A DNA stretch of 64,000 bases, taken from contig NZ_OY829948.1 in the NCBI RefSeq assembly GCF_963556105.2, forward strand, positions 124,001 through 188,000, in the 5' to 3' direction. Below are positions 61,103 to 64,000 of this stretch, piece by piece. The stretch comes from an uncultured Tolumonas sp. GTDB taxonomy: Bacteria > Pseudomonadota > Gammaproteobacteria > Enterobacterales > Aeromonadaceae. The notes below the pieces were generated by a model that had not been told where the DNA came from, made no database searches, and saw only the letters and a list, made by a program, of their open reading frames with translations. Position 1 is the first letter of the stretch. Each line of letters begins with the position of its first letter. The translations under genes were made by a program, and so were the position numbers.

Positions 61103-61378
61103 ATGTCCCGAATTGTTTTTTGTCAGCGACTGAAAAAAGAAGCCCCTGGTATGGCCTTTCAACTGGTGCCCGGTGAATTGGGTAAGCGGATTTTTGACAG
61201 CATATCTCAGGAAGCTTGGGCGGAATGGCAAAAAAAACAGACCATGCTGATCAATGAAAAGAAACTCAACATGATGAACACCGAGCATCGTGCTTTGCTG
61301 CAAGCTGAGATGGAAAAATATCTGTTTGAAGACGGCGAAGTGCAAATCGACGGTTATGTACCGCCGAGCGCTAAATAA
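61103..61378 (+). CDS. yggX: Fe(2+)-trafficking/oxidative protection protein YggX
   Basis: A 91-aa protein beginning [17 protein letters not shown] with [15 protein letters not shown], the YggX signature. It protects Fe-S enzymes and is normally co-transcribed with mutY. With mutY cut 40 kb upstream, it now depends on promoters at the element end or in the mutY remnant. Confidence 0.95.
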   Translation: MSRIVFCQRLKKEAPGMAFQLVPGELGKRIFDSISQEAWAEWQKKQTMLINEKKLNMMNTEHRALLQAEMEKYLFEDGEVQIDGYVPPSAK

Positions 61379-61507
61379 CCGTTTGTCTAGGAATAAACCA
61401 GTCATATTCTGGTTTTGTTCAGCAAAGCAGCAAACGAACTGAAAATTGAGGGGTTTCGGAAAAAAGCGTTGACTTAAAACCGCTTATTTTGTTTAATGCG
61501 CCCCGTT

Positions 61508-61583
61508 GCCCAGATAGCTCAGTCGGTAGAGCAGCGGATTGAAAATCCGCGTGTCCGTGGTTCGATTCCGCGTCTGGGCACCA
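61508..61583 (+). tRNA. tRNA-Phe (GAA)
   Basis: A 76-nt cloverleaf with acceptor GCCCAGA / TCTGGGC, anticodon GAA in GATTGAAAATC, TTCGATT loop and encoded CCA. Confidence 0.97.
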
Positions 61584-61629
61584 TCATTTAAGTTAACTTG
61601 CTACGGCGAGTTAAGTAACAAATTTGTGT

Positions 61630-61705
<76 letters not shown>

Positions 61706-61717
61706 TTCCTTATCTTA

Positions 61718-61793
61718 GCCCAGATAGCTCAGTCGGTAGAGCAGCGGATTGAAAATCCGCGTGTCCGTGGTTCGATTCCGCGTCTGGGCACCA
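61718..61793 (+). tRNA. tRNA-Phe (GAA), second copy
   Basis: Sequence identical to the first tRNA-Phe over all 76 nt. The three tRNAs form one cluster with a common terminator. Confidence 0.97.
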
Positions 61794-61801
61794 TGAATAT
61801 G

Positions 61802-61831
61802 AAAGCCTCACAGTAATGTGAGGCTTTTTTG
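61802..61831 (+). terminator. Terminator of the tRNA cluster
   Basis: Stem AAAGCCTCAC / GTGAGGCTTT followed by TTTT. Confidence 0.9.
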
Positions 61832-62090
61832 TTTTGGGCTTCCGGTCGATATCCTGTTATTTCAGCGTCGCCTACCCTCTTCGTGATTCATTTCTGGTTA
61901 ATCAATTTTATTGGCGCACACCTGTCAATTCGTCGGCAGCGTCGATAGTTTGTGGTGTTATTTTCTGGAACGTTCTCCGGTCCGAGTTCCGATCTTTTGT
62001 CTGGTGTGCTTTGGTGATGCAGGCGTTAGAAATCTAGTGAGATTAGATGTAGCTTGGAATAAGTACAGCGGATGAGTGAGTGCTGAAGTA
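61832..62090. other. Non-coding segment after the tRNA cluster
   Basis: No convincing gene. Short open frames here lack a ribosome binding site and similarity. It leads into the first copy of a 79-bp repeat. Confidence 0.4.
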
Positions 62091-62169
62091 ATGCCGTTGG
62101 AATGGCAAGTTTTGGCATAACTGTTATGTGTAGATATAGGTAGAAAAGGCTCTGGGTGATATCCGGTCT
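62091..62169. repeat. 79-bp direct repeat, copy A
   Basis: Begins ATGCCGTTGGAAT and ends GATATCCGGTCT; same length as copy B at 63265-63343, 70 of 79 positions identical by eye. It lies just after the end of the GGDEF gene. Confidence 0.8.
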
Positions 62170-62191
62170 TTCTGAAGAGATACGAGAGTGT

Positions 62192-63133
62192 CTATCTGTT
62201 CCATATGCAGACTTTATCTCGTCCGGAATTCTTAGCGTTATACAGTGCTTTATCTGCCTGACTGAGTAATAGGTCAATATCATCAACACATGAGCAGGAA
62301 GTTACACCCACGGAGATCGTTACATACAATGACTTGCCATTCTCTAACACTAGGAAAGTATTTGCTGTAACCATCCGCAATCGTTCTGCAACTTCAATTG
62401 CCGCCTTAATTTCTGTTTCGGGTAACAATACTGCGAACTCTTCACCACCAATGCGGCCAAAAATATCTTCAGTCCGCAAATTTTTGCGACACTCAATCAC
62501 TATTTTTTGAAGCACAAGATCACCTACTTGATGACCATATTGGTCATTAATGGCTTTAAAGTGATCGACATCGAACATCAGTAGGGATAAATCATGATGA
62601 TGACGTTTATCACGTCTGAGTTCATTATTAGCTAACATCATAAAATGTCTGCGATTGTTTATACCAGTGAGGTAGTCGATATGTGCCTGCCGTTCCAGCT
62701 CTAATTCCATATTTTTACGGTCAGTCACATCAGTATGCGTTCCACACATTCTTATCGGGTTTCCATGATTATCACGCTGCATTACCTTTGCTTGATCAAG
62801 TATCCATCGATACCCACCATCTTTATGAAGCATTCGATATTCGATCTTATGAATTAGAGATCGTCCTTCAAGCACGTCCTTTATAGATGCCCATGCCCGT
62901 TCTCTGTCATCAGGGTAGATAAAATCTGTCCATTGTTGTGTAGTTTGCTGGATTTCTTCATAGGTATAACCAAGCATGATTGCCCAGCGCTCATTCCGTT
63001 TTACGCTTTGAGTTTCGATATTCCAATCCCAGAAACCCAGCTCTGAACCTTCCAGAACAAATCTAAGCTGCTCTTCTCTTTCTCTCAGGGCATCTTCAAT
63101 ATTTATGCTTAAATCAGAGCTGAACATTGTCAT
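62192..63133 (-). CDS. PAS-domain diguanylate cyclase
   Basis: A 313-aa soluble protein, PAS domain (about 20-140; VLEGSELGFWDWNIETQ, DVTDRKNMELE) then a GGDEF domain. The active site is GRIGGEEFAVLLPE and the inhibitory RxxD site (RTED) lies just before it, so it should make cyclic di-GMP and be product-inhibited. No membrane segment is visible; the PAS signal is unknown. An internal Met three codons in is an alternative start. Confidence 0.92.
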   Translation of the reverse strand: MTMFSSDLSINIEDALREREEQLRFVLEGSELGFWDWNIETQSVKRNERWAIMLGYTYEEIQQTTQQWTDFIYPDDRERAWASIKDVLEGRSLIHKIEYRMLHKDGGYRWILDQAKVMQRDNHGNPIRMCGTHTDVTDRKNMELELERQAHIDYLTGINNRRHFMMLANNELRRDKRHHHDLSLLMFDVDHFKAINDQYGHQVGDLVLQKIVIECRKNLRTEDIFGRIGGEEFAVLLPETEIKAAIEVAERLRMVTANTFLVLENGKSLYVTISVGVTSCSCVDDIDLLLSQADKALYNAKNSGRDKVCIWNR

Positions 63134-63485
63134 CCGAGCTTTCCTTAGCTAGAGCACTATTAAATAGTTTAGGCGAAAGTTCATGAATCCAAATACATTT
63201 TTTCCATCAATGTATTTGAAGCAAAACAGCAATATGGTTTACAAAGTGGGTGAGTTTTGATGTGATGCCGTTGGAATAGCAAGTTTTGGCATAGCTGTTA
63301 TTTGTGGATATGCGTAGAAAAAGCTCGGGGCGATATCCGGTCTCAAAGACTAAGGAAGGATCTTCGTGTTTTAGAGCCCCCTCATCCATGTAGTTATCGA
63401 CGTCGATTAGCATCGAGAACCTGATGTCGTTTGACTGTAGTGGCAGATGCAATATCTAGATTAAAATAAATAGGGATTGAGTCGG
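63134..63485. other. Non-coding segment with repeat copy B
   Basis: No convincing gene over 350 bp. An 81-codon minus-strand frame (63207-63452) covers the repeat and has no recognisable features. The repeat copy at 63265-63343 is the main content. Confidence 0.4.
63265..63343. repeat. 79-bp direct repeat, copy B
   Basis: Same orientation as copy A, with weaker similarity extending about 20 bp to the left. The two copies flank the diguanylate cyclase gene. Confidence 0.8.
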
Positions 63486-63668
63486 ATGAAAGATGAGAAA
63501 GAAGTTAATTTGTTCGATAAAATAGTTATTTCTTTAGCTGTTTTAGCTGGAATTATCTCATTATTTAAAGGTGGATTAATCGCCGCCCTTCTCAAGTTCA
63601 TATTTGTAATAATATTTTTCTATGCTACAAGAGGTTTATTTTTGTGGATTATAAAAAATAACGAATAA
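63486..63668 (+). CDS. Small membrane protein
   Basis: A 60-aa hypothetical protein from the ATG at 63486 (MKDEKEVNLFDKIVI), with AGGG about 12 bases upstream. Two hydrophobic helices (IVISLAVLAGIISLF and LLKFIFVIIFFYATRGLFLW) and a charged N-terminus. No family is recognised. Confidence 0.5.
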   Translation: MKDEKEVNLFDKIVISLAVLAGIISLFKGGLIAALLKFIFVIIFFYATRGLFLWIIKNNE

Positions 63669-63706
63669 AACATGCTACGGTCTGAAACTAATCAGGCCGT
63701 ACATTT

Positions 63707-64000
63707 GAGTCTGTAAAATTTTCTGTGTAAGTGGCTGTTTAGTGATTACAGCGGTAAACGGTCACTATACATGATAATGAATTGCTTCATGGCGGGTTTC
63801 CAGTCTCTTATCGGCATTGTCCATTTCTTCCCTATCTGATGTAAAGCCAGATACAGTAATTTCATGATCGCATCATCGTTCGGGAACGAGCGCCGTGTTT
63901 TCGTCACTTGCCGCAAGCTGGCATTTAGTGACTCAATCGCATTGGTTGTGTAGATCACTTTACGGATCTCCGGCGGATAATCAAAGAAGACACTCAACCG
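63707..64000 (-). mobile_element. IS256-family element, end cut by the window
   Basis: The terminal repeat appears to begin near 63707 (GAGTCTGTAAAATTTTCTGT, typical of IS256-family ends). The transposase C-terminus follows on the minus strand and the element continues past the window. Confidence 0.75.
63746..64000 (-). CDS. IS256-family (Mutator-like) transposase, C-terminal part
   Basis: The last 83 or so residues: FFDYPPEIRKVIYTTNAIES, LNASLRQVTKTRRSFPND and ALHQIGKKWTMPIRDWKPAM, diagnostic of IS256 transposases and containing the catalytic-Glu region (NAIESLN). The N-terminal part lies outside the window. Confidence 0.93.
   Translation of the reverse strand, partial: RLSVFFDYPPEIRKVIYTTNAIESLNASLRQVTKTRRSFPNDDAIMKLLYLALHQIGKKWTMPIRDWKPAMKQFIIMYSDRLPL

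Noticed and set aside
63207..63452. An 81-codon minus-strand frame as a gene or a GGDEF remnant
   Set aside because: The short MLIDVDNY segment is too little evidence, no start signals are seen, and the frame covers the direct repeat.

Overview
The window looks like chromosome of a gammaproteobacterium. Gene order (prfB, recJ, xerD/fldB, yfiC/srmB; pilU-pilT/yggS-proC-yggT-yggU-rdgB-hemW; trmB-mutY-yggX) and protein similarity fit the Aeromonadales (a Tolumonas- or Aeromonas-like bacterium) best, but the genus is inferred from gene content, not from a database search.

Layout. 1-20.1 kb is a conserved host backbone: the 5' part of prfB with its programmed frameshift, two tandem chemoreceptor genes, recJ, a MuiA-type protein, xerD, fldB, yfiC, srmB, yaaA, pilU, pilT and the yggS-to-hemW run, then trmB. 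At 20,137 the host mutY gene is cut after codon 35. Its remaining 315 codons resume at 60,144 and run into yggX, a tRNA-Phe/Thr/Phe cluster, a PAS-GGDEF protein and the start of an IS256-family element.

The interval 20,138-60,143 behaves as one inserted element of about 40.0 kb. Joining its two ends gives a textbook tyrosine-recombinase core: two perfect inverted 10-bp arms around an 8-bp spacer. The element carries a complete, divergent mutY next to the junction, so it brings a substitute for the gene it destroys. A palindrome of the form TTAGN5CTAA sits directly before that mutY start codon. The same motif occurs twice in the promoter region between the element's XRE-family regulator and a divergent gene, so the cell's only intact mutY in this window may be under control of the element. 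Next come a single-direction block encoding a type I restriction system (hsdR-hsdM-hsdS) followed without a break by a SIR2-HerA pair, and a four-gene operon of three tyrosine recombinases plus a coiled-coil protein (GInt/Tn554-like). Two orphan genes follow.

The right half of the element is a mosaic: an IS5-family (IS903-like) insertion with a 9-bp target duplication, a group II intron, a yfiE/eamB pair (eamB broken by an amber codon), an AT-rich beta-glucoside locus with two RAT-terminator antitermination leaders, and a host-like block MocR regulator / cydABX / short CysJ-like reductase (frameshifted) / cysI / Nudix gene (broken at a 7-bp tandem repeat). The cargo therefore combines anti-phage defence, beta-glucoside use, a bd-type oxidase and sulfur metabolism.
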